Shown: positions 56,754-64,000 of the stretch, piece after piece
How positions within the stretch are numbered: the first letter of the stretch is position 1
Layout of the letters: each line of letters starts with the position of its first letter
Assembly: GCF_002929375.1 (NCBI RefSeq)
Contig: NZ_PJIP01000001.1
Span: 248,001 to 312,000 of the forward strand
Reading direction: 5' to 3'
Source of the DNA: Arthrobacter sp. DWC3
Lineage (GTDB): Bacteria; Actinomycetota; Actinomycetes; Actinomycetales; Micrococcaceae
DNA length: 64,000 nt
Made by a program: the position numbers and the translations under genes
Notes under the pieces: model-generated
Seen by the model: the letters and a program-made list of their open reading frames with translations, nothing else
Databases searched by the model: none
What the model was told of the DNA's origin: nothing

Positions 56754-57407
56754 ATCGAGTTCATCGAAAGCACCCTTAGCTACTTCCCGCGCCTGCTGGC
56801 GGCCGCGCCGATCGTCATCCAACTCGCCCTGGGGGCTATGGCCCTGGCCCTCGTCCTCGGTCTGCTGGTGGCGCTGGCACGGATCTCGAAGTCGAGGATC
56901 CTCCGTTCGATCGCCCTCGTCTACGTCGAGGTGATGCGCGGGACACCCCTTCTGGTCCAGCTCGTCTACATCTTCTTCGTGCTGCCAGCCATCGGGGTGA
57001 ACATCGATCCGGTCCCGGCTGGGATCCTGGGGCTGGGTCTCAACTACGCGGCGTACCTGTCGGAGGTGTTCCGCTCCGCCATCCTGTCGGTGGAAGCGGG
57101 ACAGACCGAGGCGGCCTTGTCGTTGGGCTACACACCGGGCAAGGCGCTGTGGAGAATCGTTCTGCCGCAGTCCTTCATCGTCTCCCTGGGGCCGATCGGC
57201 AACTATTTCATCGCCATGGTGAAGGACACGGCACTGACCTCGGTGATCGCCGTGACGGAGATCCTGAAGACGGCCAACGTCATCAACGCCCAGACCTTCG
57301 AGACGACGCAGGTCTACACCGCGGCCGCACTGCTCTACTTGTTGATCAGCCTCCCGCTGTCCCGCATAGTGAGCGCCCTGGAGAAACGAGCGAGGGTCCA
57401 TGTCTGA
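56754..57407 (+). CDS. Amino-acid-type ABC transporter permease, unusual start
   Basis: A permease of about 217 aa with the family's three to five helices and the EAA-type loop [20 protein letters not shown]. The coding frame and the family N-terminus ([20 protein letters not shown]) extend upstream to about 56751, but the first ATG is at 56838, inside the first membrane helix. An excellent AAAGGAAG lies at 56739-56746, spaced 4 nt from GTC 56751 and 7 nt from ATC 56754. So translation may begin at a rare ATC codon, or a base error has removed a GTG. The gene ends 8 nt inside the ATPase gene. Confidence 0.85.
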   Translation: MEFIESTLSYFPRLLAAAPIVIQLALGAMALALVLGLLVALARISKSRILRSIALVYVEVMRGTPLLVQLVYIFFVLPAIGVNIDPVPAGILGLGLNYAAYLSEVFRSAILSVEAGQTEAALSLGYTPGKALWRIVLPQSFIVSLGPIGNYFIAMVKDTALTSVIAVTEILKTANVINAQTFETTQVYTAAALLYLLISLPLSRIVSALEKRARVHV

Positions 57408-58251
57408 CGAAGTGATCGTGAGCGTTCGCGATGTCCATAAGACGTTCACCGTGACGAAAACTCCCGGATTGGCGCAACGCATGCGCGGCAAGCGGCGGGA
57501 GGTCAACCGGATCGAGGTTCTCAAGGGCGTCGATCTGGACGTCCACAAGGGGGAGACCGTCGTCATCCTCGGTTCGAGCGGTTCCGGGAAGAGCACACTC
57601 CTGCGCTGCATGAACAAGCTCGAGACCATCGACAGCGGGCGCATCCTGGTGAACGGCCACCTCGTGGGGTACGAGGAACGTGGGGGAAAACTGGTCGATG
57701 AAAAAGCCACCGTCACGGCCCGGAAGCGCACCGACCTCGGCATGGTCTTCCAGCAGTTCAACCTCTTCCTGAACAAGACGGCCCTCGGCAATGTGATGGC
57801 TCCGCTGCAGGACGTGAAGAAGCTGTCGCGTGCTGCGGCTGAAGCGCACGCCCTCGAGAGCCTGGGGAAGGTCGGGCTCCTCGACCGGAAGGACAACTAC
57901 CCCTCCAAACTGTCCGGAGGGCAGAAGCAGCGCGTCGCGATCGCCCGGGCTCTGGCCATGGACCCGAGCGTGATGCTGTTCGACGAGCCCACGTCAGCGC
58001 TCGATCCGGAGCTCGTCGAGGAGGTGCTGGCGGTCATCAAGGCGATCGCCGCACAGGGCACCACCATGGTGATCGTCACGCACGAGATGCAGTTCGCCCG
58101 CGACATCGCGGACGTGATCGTGGTGATGGACCAGGGAATCATCGTAGAGGCGGGCACCCCGGACGAGGTCTTCTTCCGGCCGAAACACCCGAAGACCTAC
58201 GCCCTCCTTCGGCGTTCGGGACTGGCGGTGGAACCCCCCGGATCGGTGTGA
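57400..58251 (+). CDS. Amino-acid-type ABC transporter ATP-binding protein
   Basis: A 283-aa ATPase. Walker [12 protein letters not shown] (about residue 66), Q-loop [10 protein letters not shown], signature [16 protein letters not shown], Walker [15 protein letters not shown] and the H-loop VTHEM. It is longer than most GlnQ-type ATPases because of an insert before Walker A (residues 20-45) and another after it ([19 protein letters not shown]). It overlaps the permease gene by 8 nt. Last gene of the LysR-controlled operon. Confidence 0.95.
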   Translation: MSDEVIVSVRDVHKTFTVTKTPGLAQRMRGKRREVNRIEVLKGVDLDVHKGETVVILGSSGSGKSTLLRCMNKLETIDSGRILVNGHLVGYEERGGKLVDEKATVTARKRTDLGMVFQQFNLFLNKTALGNVMAPLQDVKKLSRAAAEAHALESLGKVGLLDRKDNYPSKLSGGQKQRVAIARALAMDPSVMLFDEPTSALDPELVEEVLAVIKAIAAQGTTMVIVTHEMQFARDIADVIVVMDQGIIVEAGTPDEVFFRPKHPKTYALLRRSGLAVEPPGSV

Positions 58252-58339
58252 TCGCTGGTGCAAACAACAGCTCCGCACCCTAAACTAGTAAGCCACCTGA
58301 TGTTCTTGGGTGACGAGGCGACGATCGAAGGAGATCAGC

Positions 58340-58504
58340 ATGGGCATCAGCAACAGGATTAAGACGGCCGCGAACCGCTACCTCAGCAGGTCGGGTACCG
58401 GGACGACGGGCAAGTCCGTCGGAGGAGCCGCCGGCCGGCGGGGCACTCCCGTTCCCTCCGGCAAGACCGGCGGATTCATCCGCAACCTGCTCAACCGCAG
58501 GTGA
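58340..58504 (+). CDS. Small basic protein
   Basis: A 54-aa protein, strongly basic (Arg/Lys and Gly rich), with short amphipathic helices at both ends (MGISNRIKTAANRYL; GGFIRNLLNRR). GAAGGAG lies 8 nt before the ATG and a strong terminator follows 6 nt after the stop, so the gene looks real although short. Could bind nucleic acid or membrane; no family recognised. Confidence 0.6.
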   Translation: MGISNRIKTAANRYLSRSGTGTTGKSVGGAAGRRGTPVPSGKTGGFIRNLLNRR

Positions 58505-58509
58505 CGCCG

Positions 58510-58548
58510 ACGCCCAGGCCCTGACCTCCGGGAATAGGGCCTGGGCGT
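58510..58548 (+). terminator. Terminator hairpin
   Basis: Perfect 13-bp stem ACGCCCAGGCCCT / AGGGCCTGGGCGT with a 13-nt loop and no strong T-tract, between the small basic protein and the FrnE-like gene. Confidence 0.8.
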
Positions 58549-58566
58549 TCCGCGGTTGCGCCGACC

Positions 58567-59262
58567 ATGCACATAGAGATCTGGTCCGACGTCAAATGCC
58601 CCTGGTGCTTCGTGGGCAAGCGCCGCTTCGAGAAGGCCCTCGCGGAGTTCCCCCACCGGGACAGCGTGGAGGTGACGTGGAAGAGCTACCAGCTCGACCC
58701 CTCCCTCCCGGACCACTACGACGGCACCGAGCAGCAGTACCTCGCCGAGCGCAAGGGCATCGCCCCGGAGCAGGTCCGCGAGATGTGGCAGCACCTCTCC
58801 CTGCAGGCCGAGGGTGAGGGGCTTTCCTTCGACTTCGACCGCGTGGTGGTGGGCAACAGCTTCACCGCGCACCGCTTCCTCCACCTCGCGAGATCCCACG
58901 GGCGAGGCGGCGCCGCGAAGGAGGCCATCATGTCTGCGCACTTCGAGCAGGGACTGGACACCTCCGACGTCGAGGTGCTCGTCTCCCTCGGCACGGGCAT
59001 CGGCCTCACCGAGGACGAGATCCGCGAGACCGTCGTAGGCGACCGCTTCGCCGCGGACGTGCGCCACGACATCGAGGAAGCCCGAACGCTCGGCGTGCAG
59101 GGCGTGCCCTTCTTCGTCGTCGACCGCAAGTACGGGATCTCCGGCGCGCAGCCCGTCGAGTTGTTCCGGCAGGCACTGGACCAGGCGTGGCGCGAGTCCC
59201 ACCCCCTGGTGTCGCTCACGCCGTCGCCCGATGGCCCCGCGTGCGGCCCGGACGGCTGCTGA
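58567..59262 (+). CDS. DsbA-family oxidoreductase, FrnE-like
   Basis: A 231-aa cytoplasmic thioredoxin-fold protein. Active site SDVKCPWCFVGKRR (C-P-W-C about residue 11), an inserted helical domain, and the cis-Pro loop GVQGVPFFVVDRKY. A second Cys pair closes the protein (ACGPDGC), as in FrnE of Deinococcus. Lacks a signal peptide. Likely acts in thiol-disulfide exchange under oxidative stress. Confidence 0.92.
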   Translation: MHIEIWSDVKCPWCFVGKRRFEKALAEFPHRDSVEVTWKSYQLDPSLPDHYDGTEQQYLAERKGIAPEQVREMWQHLSLQAEGEGLSFDFDRVVVGNSFTAHRFLHLARSHGRGGAAKEAIMSAHFEQGLDTSDVEVLVSLGTGIGLTEDEIRETVVGDRFAADVRHDIEEARTLGVQGVPFFVVDRKYGISGAQPVELFRQALDQAWRESHPLVSLTPSPDGPACGPDGC

Positions 59263-59280
59263 CCCCGGTCCGGCGACGCT

Positions 59281-59484
59281 TCAGCCGTGCCGCGACCCCG
59301 TGGCCATCCTCCGCAGTTCGTCCTGCACACGAACGAGTTCGCGCTGGCGCTGGGCCTTGAGGTCCTCGGGATCCGGCCGGCGGTGCCGCCCCGGCTCGGC
59401 GTCCGGCCGCACGGTCTCGGGCGCCTGCACGGGCGCATCCTCCTCCGCCTCGAGGGGATCGAAGAACAATCCGTCGCGGTGCAT
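59281..59484 (-). CDS. Small charged hypothetical protein
   Basis: A 67-aa hydrophilic protein, acidic first half (DPLEAEEDAPVQAPETV) and a basic helical end (LKAQRQRELVRVQDELRRM). AAGGAGAGG stands 4-5 nt before ATG 59484, which makes it credible. Convergent with the FrnE-like gene. No family recognised. Confidence 0.6.
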   Translation of the reverse strand: MHRDGLFFDPLEAEEDAPVQAPETVRPDAEPGRHRRPDPEDLKAQRQRELVRVQDELRRMATGSRHG

Positions 59485-59555
59485 TGACCTCTCCTTTGTC
59501 CGGTGTCAGAGCAGACCCTAGCCCCGGCGTGTTTCCGGCACTTTACGGAGCCCGC

Positions 59556-60407
59556 TCAGCCGCCCACCGCCAACGCGACCACCTTCGCACCGTCGTCGAA
59601 CCGCGCGATGGACCAGGCCATGCCGCAGATGGCATAGATCGAGATCGGCACGAGCAGGCACCACTCGCGGATCGAGCCGGCGTTGCCGAGCAGGGGCACC
59701 GCGATGTTGCCGTTGGGCCGCCAGACCTGCGCGACCACGGGCACCTTCGCCAGGCTGCGCGGACGGCGGAGCCGGAACGGATACACGGGATTGCATCCTC
59801 CGGTGGTCAGCATGTCGCCGAGGATGTGCGCCACCACGCCGATGCCCACCGCGAGCGGGAACCAGAACTGCTCCTCGGGTGCGAACGCCGTGACGAACGC
59901 GCCCGCCGTCAGGCCCACCGCCCACGGTGAGCGCCTCATGCTGTCCGGGATGATCTTCAGGGCTTTCGCCGCGAAGGAGACGAGCAGCACCGTGAGCAGG
60001 CCGGCGCCCGGGTAGATGGTGCCGAAGTCCGCCGTCCCGACCGTCCACAGGCCCGCGATGAACGCGACGGCCACGAAGGCTGCGACACCGAGCAGCGAAT
60101 GCGTGCCGCGCCGGTGTCCTCCCGAGATGGCCCCGACCCCGGCGCACAGCAGGTTGGACAGCGGCGGCAGGGAGTGGGCGATCGTGGCGCTGTGGTGGTC
60201 GGCGTCGGGCAGCAGTGCGGCGCCGGCGGTCACGAGGGCGCCGGTGACCACGCCGACGGGGCTGACGTCCAGCAGCCCGAAGCCGAGGGTTACGGTGTCG
60301 GGCAGGACGGGCAGGACGGGCAGCAGGTGGCCGGGGTGCACGTCGATCCGGGTGGTGGCGGCTACCCAGGCGGCGGCGCCGCAGGCAGCATGGTGGGCGC
60401 CCATCAT
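59556..60407 (-). CDS. Membrane-bound metal-dependent hydrolase (YdjM/DUF457 family)
   Basis: A 283-aa membrane protein. The N-terminal MMGAHHAACGAAAWVA, LLPDADHHSATIAHSLPPLS and GGHRRGTHSLLG segments carry the His and Asp residues typical of the YdjM (LexA-regulated membrane hydrolase) family; GVVAHILGDMLTTGG follows. About six membrane helices. Start ATG 60407 or 60404, with AGGA upstream. Substrate unknown. Confidence 0.9.
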   Translation of the reverse strand: MMGAHHAACGAAAWVAATTRIDVHPGHLLPVLPVLPDTVTLGFGLLDVSPVGVVTGALVTAGAALLPDADHHSATIAHSLPPLSNLLCAGVGAISGGHRRGTHSLLGVAAFVAVAFIAGLWTVGTADFGTIYPGAGLLTVLLVSFAAKALKIIPDSMRRSPWAVGLTAGAFVTAFAPEEQFWFPLAVGIGVVAHILGDMLTTGGCNPVYPFRLRRPRSLAKVPVVAQVWRPNGNIAVPLLGNAGSIREWCLLVPISIYAICGMAWSIARFDDGAKVVALAVGG

Positions 60408-60520
60408 TGCGGGAGTCCTTTCGGTGAGACCGCGCCGGCCTGCAGGATCGCGGCCGACGACGAGATCCCATCCTGACGCGCGCCACCGTCATTATCGCGA
60501 GGAGGGGTGCGCTGCCGGCG

Positions 60521-60853
60521 TCAGTGGCGGCGGAGCTCCCGGGCGTCCGTGGTGGCCGGGGCGGTGACGGTGCGCAGCCACTCCTCGGCGTCGTCGCCCA
60601 CGGCGTTCGGGAGTGCGACCTTCTCGAGGCTTCTCTGGAAGCTCGCGGTGATCTCACGCTGGATGCGCAGCCGGGCGTCGTCGCCCGGTTCCGCGCACCC
60701 GGCGGCCATGCGGTCGGCGATCAGCAGGAGCCGTGCCTGCGAGTGGGCGATGCTGTCCGCGAGGTAGAGGGCGTGGTTCTCGCCGCGTGCGGGCGCTGCT
60801 GCCGGCGTGGGCTGGTGCTGTGGACGACGACGGTACTTGGTGAAGATCCCCAT
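60521..60853 (-). CDS. Hypothetical protein
   Basis: A 110-aa soluble protein with a basic, Pro-rich head (MGIFTKYRRRPQHQPTP) and a helical body (YLADSIAHSQARLLLIADRM ... RIQREITASFQRSLEKVALP). No family recognised. It diverges from the LLM oxidoreductase gene. Confidence 0.6.
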   Translation of the reverse strand: MGIFTKYRRRPQHQPTPAAAPARGENHALYLADSIAHSQARLLLIADRMAAGCAEPGDDARLRIQREITASFQRSLEKVALPNAVGDDAEEWLRTVTAPATTDARELRRH

Positions 60854-60977
60854 GACGCTGACTCCGCTGGTGTTCGGCCGGCCGGACCCCGTTGTTCGGC
60901 TGGCTCGGGCGGCATCGCTGACGCCCGTGGCGCAACACTACCCGGAATGGTGCCGCCGCGTCGCTGGTTCCACGGAT

Positions 60978-61952
60978 ATGACTTCTCCCTTCGCCGGCGT
61001 GTCCCTCCTCGACCGCGCCCAGTCCCGCCTCGGCTCCTCCGAGGCCCGGACGCTGCAGCACGTCGTCGAGCGGGCCCGCCGCGCCGAGCAGCTCGGTTTC
61101 CAGCGGTTCTGGGTGGCGGAGCACCACGGCGTGCCCGGCATCGCGGGGTCCGCGCCCGCGGTGCTCGCCGCCGCCGTCCTCTCGGCCACCACGACCATCC
61201 GCGTCGGCACGGGCGGCATCATGCTGCCGAACCACCAGCCCCTGGTGGTGGCCGAGCAGGCCGCGACCCTGGCAGCACTGTCCGGCGGGCGCTTCGACCT
61301 CGGGATCGGCCGGTCGCTCGGCTTCACGCAGGCGGTGCGGGCTGCGCTGCGGACCGGCAAGGAGGAGGCGGACCGGTTCGGCGAGGACATCGCCGACCTG
61401 CTCGCCTTCCTCGGCGGCACGGCGCCCATCACGGCGCGCCCGCAGGACGGCGGCCGCACGCCCGTCTTCGTCCTCGCCACGGGGCAGGGCGTGGACCTCG
61501 CCGCGGAGGCCGGACTCGCCGTCGTGCTCGGCGGGCCCGCCCTGTTCCGCGACACCCAGCCCGCCCTCGAGCGCTACCGCGCCTCCTTCCGCCCGTCCGC
61601 GTGGTGGGACGTCCCGCACGTCACGGCATCGCTGAACGTGGCCGTCGCGGGCACGACGGCGGAGGCCAGGCGGTTGCTCCTGCCCGAGGCCCGCGCGCTC
61701 GCCGTCTCGCGGACGCGGGGGTACTTCCCGCCGCTCGAAGCCGTGGGCGGGCCGCTGTCCGCGCGGGAGGAGGGCCTCGTCGAGGAGTCGCTCGCCACGG
61801 CGGTGTACGGGACGGCGTCGGAGGTGGCGCGTGGGCTCGCCGGGCTGAAGGCACGTACGGGTGCCGACGAGCTGCTCGTCAGCGGCGGGGCGTACGACCT
61901 CGAGGCGCAGGCCGTCTCCGACGACCTGCTGGCCGGGCTCGCTCTCCGCTGA
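60978..61952 (+). CDS. LLM-class flavin-dependent oxidoreductase
   Basis: A 324-aa luciferase-like monooxygenase. FMN-barrel motifs: VSLLDRAQ, AEQLGFQRFWVAEHHGVPG, RVGTGGIMLPNHQPLVVAEQ, GRFDLGIGRSLGFTQA, and a C-terminal GTASEVARGLAGLKARTGAD. This belongs to the MsnO8/YhbW-like subgroup. The longer frame from 60807 has no supporting start signal; ATG 60978 begins where homology does. Physiological substrate unknown. Confidence 0.9.
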   Translation: MTSPFAGVSLLDRAQSRLGSSEARTLQHVVERARRAEQLGFQRFWVAEHHGVPGIAGSAPAVLAAAVLSATTTIRVGTGGIMLPNHQPLVVAEQAATLAALSGGRFDLGIGRSLGFTQAVRAALRTGKEEADRFGEDIADLLAFLGGTAPITARPQDGGRTPVFVLATGQGVDLAAEAGLAVVLGGPALFRDTQPALERYRASFRPSAWWDVPHVTASLNVAVAGTTAEARRLLLPEARALAVSRTRGYFPPLEAVGGPLSAREEGLVEESLATAVYGTASEVARGLAGLKARTGADELLVSGGAYDLEAQAVSDDLLAGLALR

Positions 61953-62119
61953 CGCGGGCCGCTCGGGCGTCCCCGGGCGCCGACGCGGACCGGGCCACCG
62001 TCGTCGCGCCATGGCCAGAACCGACACGAATAGTAAGCATGCTCGTTATATGGGGCGGAACCGCTCTAGTCTGTCGAAATGCGTCGCTTCAGGCGGGCGA
62101 CACCGACGACAGGAACCCC

Positions 62120-62998
62120 ATGCTCACCATGCACGATCTCGAACCCCTCCTCGGCCACCGCAGCGCCGTCGTCACGGACCAGGGGGACAAGGTGGGCTCG
62201 GTCGGTGAGGTGTTCCTGGACGACGCCACCGATACGCCGACCTGGATCACCGTCCACACCGGCCTGTTCGGCACCAAGGAGTCCTTCGTGCCCCTCGACG
62301 GCGCCACGGTGCAGGACGGCCGGCTTGTCGTCGCGTACCCGCGGGACCTCATCCGGCACGCCCCCTCGACCGAGCGCGACGGCCAGCTGAGCCCGGAGGA
62401 CGAGAGCACGCTGTTCCGCCACTACGGCCTGCACACCACGACGACGGCCGCGTCGAACGACCCGGCGCCCCGGAAGGAACGCGACGATGCCGGCGAACCG
62501 TGGATGATCCGCTCGGAGGAGCGGCTCCGCGTGGGGACGGAGACGTACGAGGCGGCCCGCGTCCGGCTGCGGAAGTACGTCGTCACCGAGGAGGCCGCAC
62601 TGCGGGTACCGGTGCAGCGGGAGGAACTGCTGATCGAGCGTGAGCCGATCACGAGGCTCGACGAGGCCGTGGGGGATTCGCTGTTCAAGGAGGAGGTGGT
62701 CGAGTTCGTGGGCCACGAGGAGCACGCCGTGCTGGTGGGCAAGGAGACGGTACCCGTGGAGCGCGTCCGGTTGGGCAAGGCCACCGTCACCGGCAGGACC
62801 ACGGTGCGGGAGCAGGTGCGGAAGGAGCGCATCGCCGGCAGCGTGAACGGCGAGGCGATGACCGATCTCGACGCCGGCAGCCGTGGCTCCAGGGGCCGTG
62901 GACGGCGGGGCAGGGCCACGCCGACCGACGACCAGGCGGACAAGATCGTCACGAACAGCCCCAACCCGCTCCTCAAGGGCAAGAGCAAGCGGCGCTGA
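62120..62998 (+). CDS. PRC-barrel and DUF2382 domain protein
   Basis: A 292-aa protein. Residues about 1-85 form a PRC-barrel (VVTDQGDKVGSVGEVFLDD ... GTKESFVPLDGA), and about 120-240 a DUF2382 domain (EERLRVGTETYEAARVRLRK ... VPVQREELLIEREPIT ... VLVGKETVPVERVRLGK). The C-terminus is basic and Gly/Arg rich and ends KGKSKRR. Such proteins are linked to general stress in actinobacteria. AGGA lies 5 nt before ATG 62120. Confidence 0.92.
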   Translation: MLTMHDLEPLLGHRSAVVTDQGDKVGSVGEVFLDDATDTPTWITVHTGLFGTKESFVPLDGATVQDGRLVVAYPRDLIRHAPSTERDGQLSPEDESTLFRHYGLHTTTTAASNDPAPRKERDDAGEPWMIRSEERLRVGTETYEAARVRLRKYVVTEEAALRVPVQREELLIEREPITRLDEAVGDSLFKEEVVEFVGHEEHAVLVGKETVPVERVRLGKATVTGRTTVREQVRKERIAGSVNGEAMTDLDAGSRGSRGRGRRGRATPTDDQADKIVTNSPNPLLKGKSKRR

Positions 62999-63131
62999 CG
63001 ACCGGCGCCTGGCTCGTCGCCGAGGCCCGCCCGCAGCGGCGGGCGCCCGGTGCCGACTTGCGGCGGCCGCCCAGGGCCGGCGGATCCGCTAGCGTCAGGG
63101 GAGAGACGCGAGCGATCACGTGGAGGAAGAC

Positions 63132-64000
63132 ATGACGAGTCCGATCATCCGGTCCGCAGGCACCCCTGTCCGGGCGGGTCTGGGATCCTGGCCCACGCCG
63201 CTGGAACCCGCGCCCCGCTTGGCGTCCGCCCTCGGTCTGGACCCGGAGGACCTCTGGATCAAGCGGGACGACCTCATCGGCCTCGGCGGTGGCGGCAACA
63301 AGGTGCGCAAGCTCGAATGGACCGCAGGCACGGCGCTCGCGGAGGGCGCCGACGTACTGGTCACCAGTGGAGCGGCCCAGAGCAACCATGCCCGCCTGAC
63401 CGCCGCTGCTGGCGCGCGCCTCGGGGTCGACGTCGTCCTCGTGCTGACGGGGGAGTCCGCACCCACCGGCAACATCGCCCTCGACACCCTGCTCGGAGCC
63501 ACCGTGCACTGGTGCGGCGACGTCTCCGACGCCGAACTCGCCGCCCGTGTACAGGACGTGGCGGGGGAACTGGCGGCGCAGGGCCGGCGGCCCGCCGTCA
63601 TCCCCTTCGGCGGGTCCAACGCCCTCGGCGCCTCCGGCTACCGGACCGCAGGGGAGGAACTCCTGGAACAGGATCCCTCCGTCCAGCAGGTCGTGGTGGC
63701 GGTCGGTTCGGGCGGGACCATGGCGGGTCTCGTCGCATCCCTCGGCGCCGGGCGCGTCCTCGGCGTGGACACCGGGGCGATGCCCGAGCCGGGACCGGCC
63801 GTCGCCGGGATGGTGGCGGAGCTCACCGGGCAGCCCGCGGATGCAGCGACCCTGCGGATCGACGGGAGCGTGCTCGGGTCCGGCTACGGCTCCGTGACGG
63901 ACGCCGTCCTCGAGGCCATGCGGCTCGCCGCGCGCACCGAGGGTCTCGTCCTCGACCCCACCTACACGGCCCGCGCCATGGCCGGGCTCGTGCGGGCGGC
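63132..64000 (+). CDS. D-cysteine desulfhydrase / ACC deaminase family, 3' end cut
   Basis: A PLP enzyme of fold type II; 289 residues are visible and the C-terminus lies beyond the window. PLP Lys in GGGNKVRKLEW (about residue 57), the SGAAQSNHARLTAAAGARLG motif, the phosphate-binding VGSGGTMAGL and the GSGYG segment mark the 1-aminocyclopropane-1-carboxylate deaminase / D-cysteine desulfhydrase (DcyD) group. GGAGGAAG precedes ATG 63132. Family members release ammonia and an oxoacid from D-cysteine or ACC; the sequence alone does not separate them. Confidence 0.92.
   Translation, partial: MTSPIIRSAGTPVRAGLGSWPTPLEPAPRLASALGLDPEDLWIKRDDLIGLGGGGNKVRKLEWTAGTALAEGADVLVTSGAAQSNHARLTAAAGARLGVDVVLVLTGESAPTGNIALDTLLGATVHWCGDVSDAELAARVQDVAGELAAQGRRPAVIPFGGSNALGASGYRTAGEELLEQDPSVQQVVVAVGSGGTMAGLVASLGAGRVLGVDTGAMPEPGPAVAGMVAELTGQPADAATLRIDGSVLGSGYGSVTDAVLEAMRLAARTEGLVLDPTYTARAMAGLVRA

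Overview
The window is high-GC actinobacterial DNA. Small genes with GTG starts, ANTAR and AfsR/SARP regulators, a phosphoglycerate mutase/DUF3090/SCO1664-type triad, GH42 and GH18 enzymes and a lone SelO point to a soil Micrococcaceae such as Arthrobacter sensu lato. This is an inference from gene content; no rRNA or tRNA gene was seen to confirm it.

Layout. 1-6.6 kb: a beta-galactoside utilisation locus (GH42 enzyme cut by the window start, sugar ABC binding protein and two permeases) with a divergent LacI regulator and two perfect 16-bp operators. 6.7-13.3 kb: a signalling and stress-type cluster with two related STAS-like proteins, two ANTAR regulators, a GAF protein and a lone KAS II-like enzyme. 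13.4-20.1 kb: hydrolases, a D-serine dehydratase/D-threonine aldolase-like enzyme, a TetR regulator with a three-half-site operator, a manganese catalase and a lone aspartate-semialdehyde dehydrogenase.

20.1-35.0 kb is an accessory region with long non-coding gaps, gene remnants and lower-GC genes. It holds a transposase fragment, a candidate anti-phage locus (a 33-residue small ORF joined by TGATG to a 1189-residue SIR2-domain protein, then an HNH-like protein), a twice-frameshifted DNA/RNA non-specific endonuclease, a secreted protein, a 953-residue SARP/NB-ARC/TPR regulator with a decayed paralogue fragment behind it, small membrane proteins and a lipoprotein. Its right edge carries short inverted repeats resembling a serine-resolvase res site.

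35-64 kb is mostly core-like: the phosphoglycerate mutase/DUF3090/SCO1664 triad, a YbdK-type carboxylate-amine ligase, a TerC transporter behind a yybP-ykoY (manganese) riboswitch, two short-chain dehydrogenase-type proteins, a spore-photoproduct-lyase-like radical SAM protein, a DUF808 membrane protein, and a polysaccharide locus (deacetylase, GH18 with two chitin-binding modules, divergent GT2 synthase). Then come SelO, and a LysR-controlled operon in which a histidinol-dehydrogenase homologue of the sulfopropanediol type is coupled to an amino-acid-type ABC importer. The window ends with small housekeeping genes and the start of a D-cysteine desulfhydrase/ACC deaminase family gene.

The best candidate for an undescribed system is the small ORF-SIR2-HNH locus at 20.8-26.4 kb. 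The HisD-like catabolic operon and its permease with no usual start codon come next.
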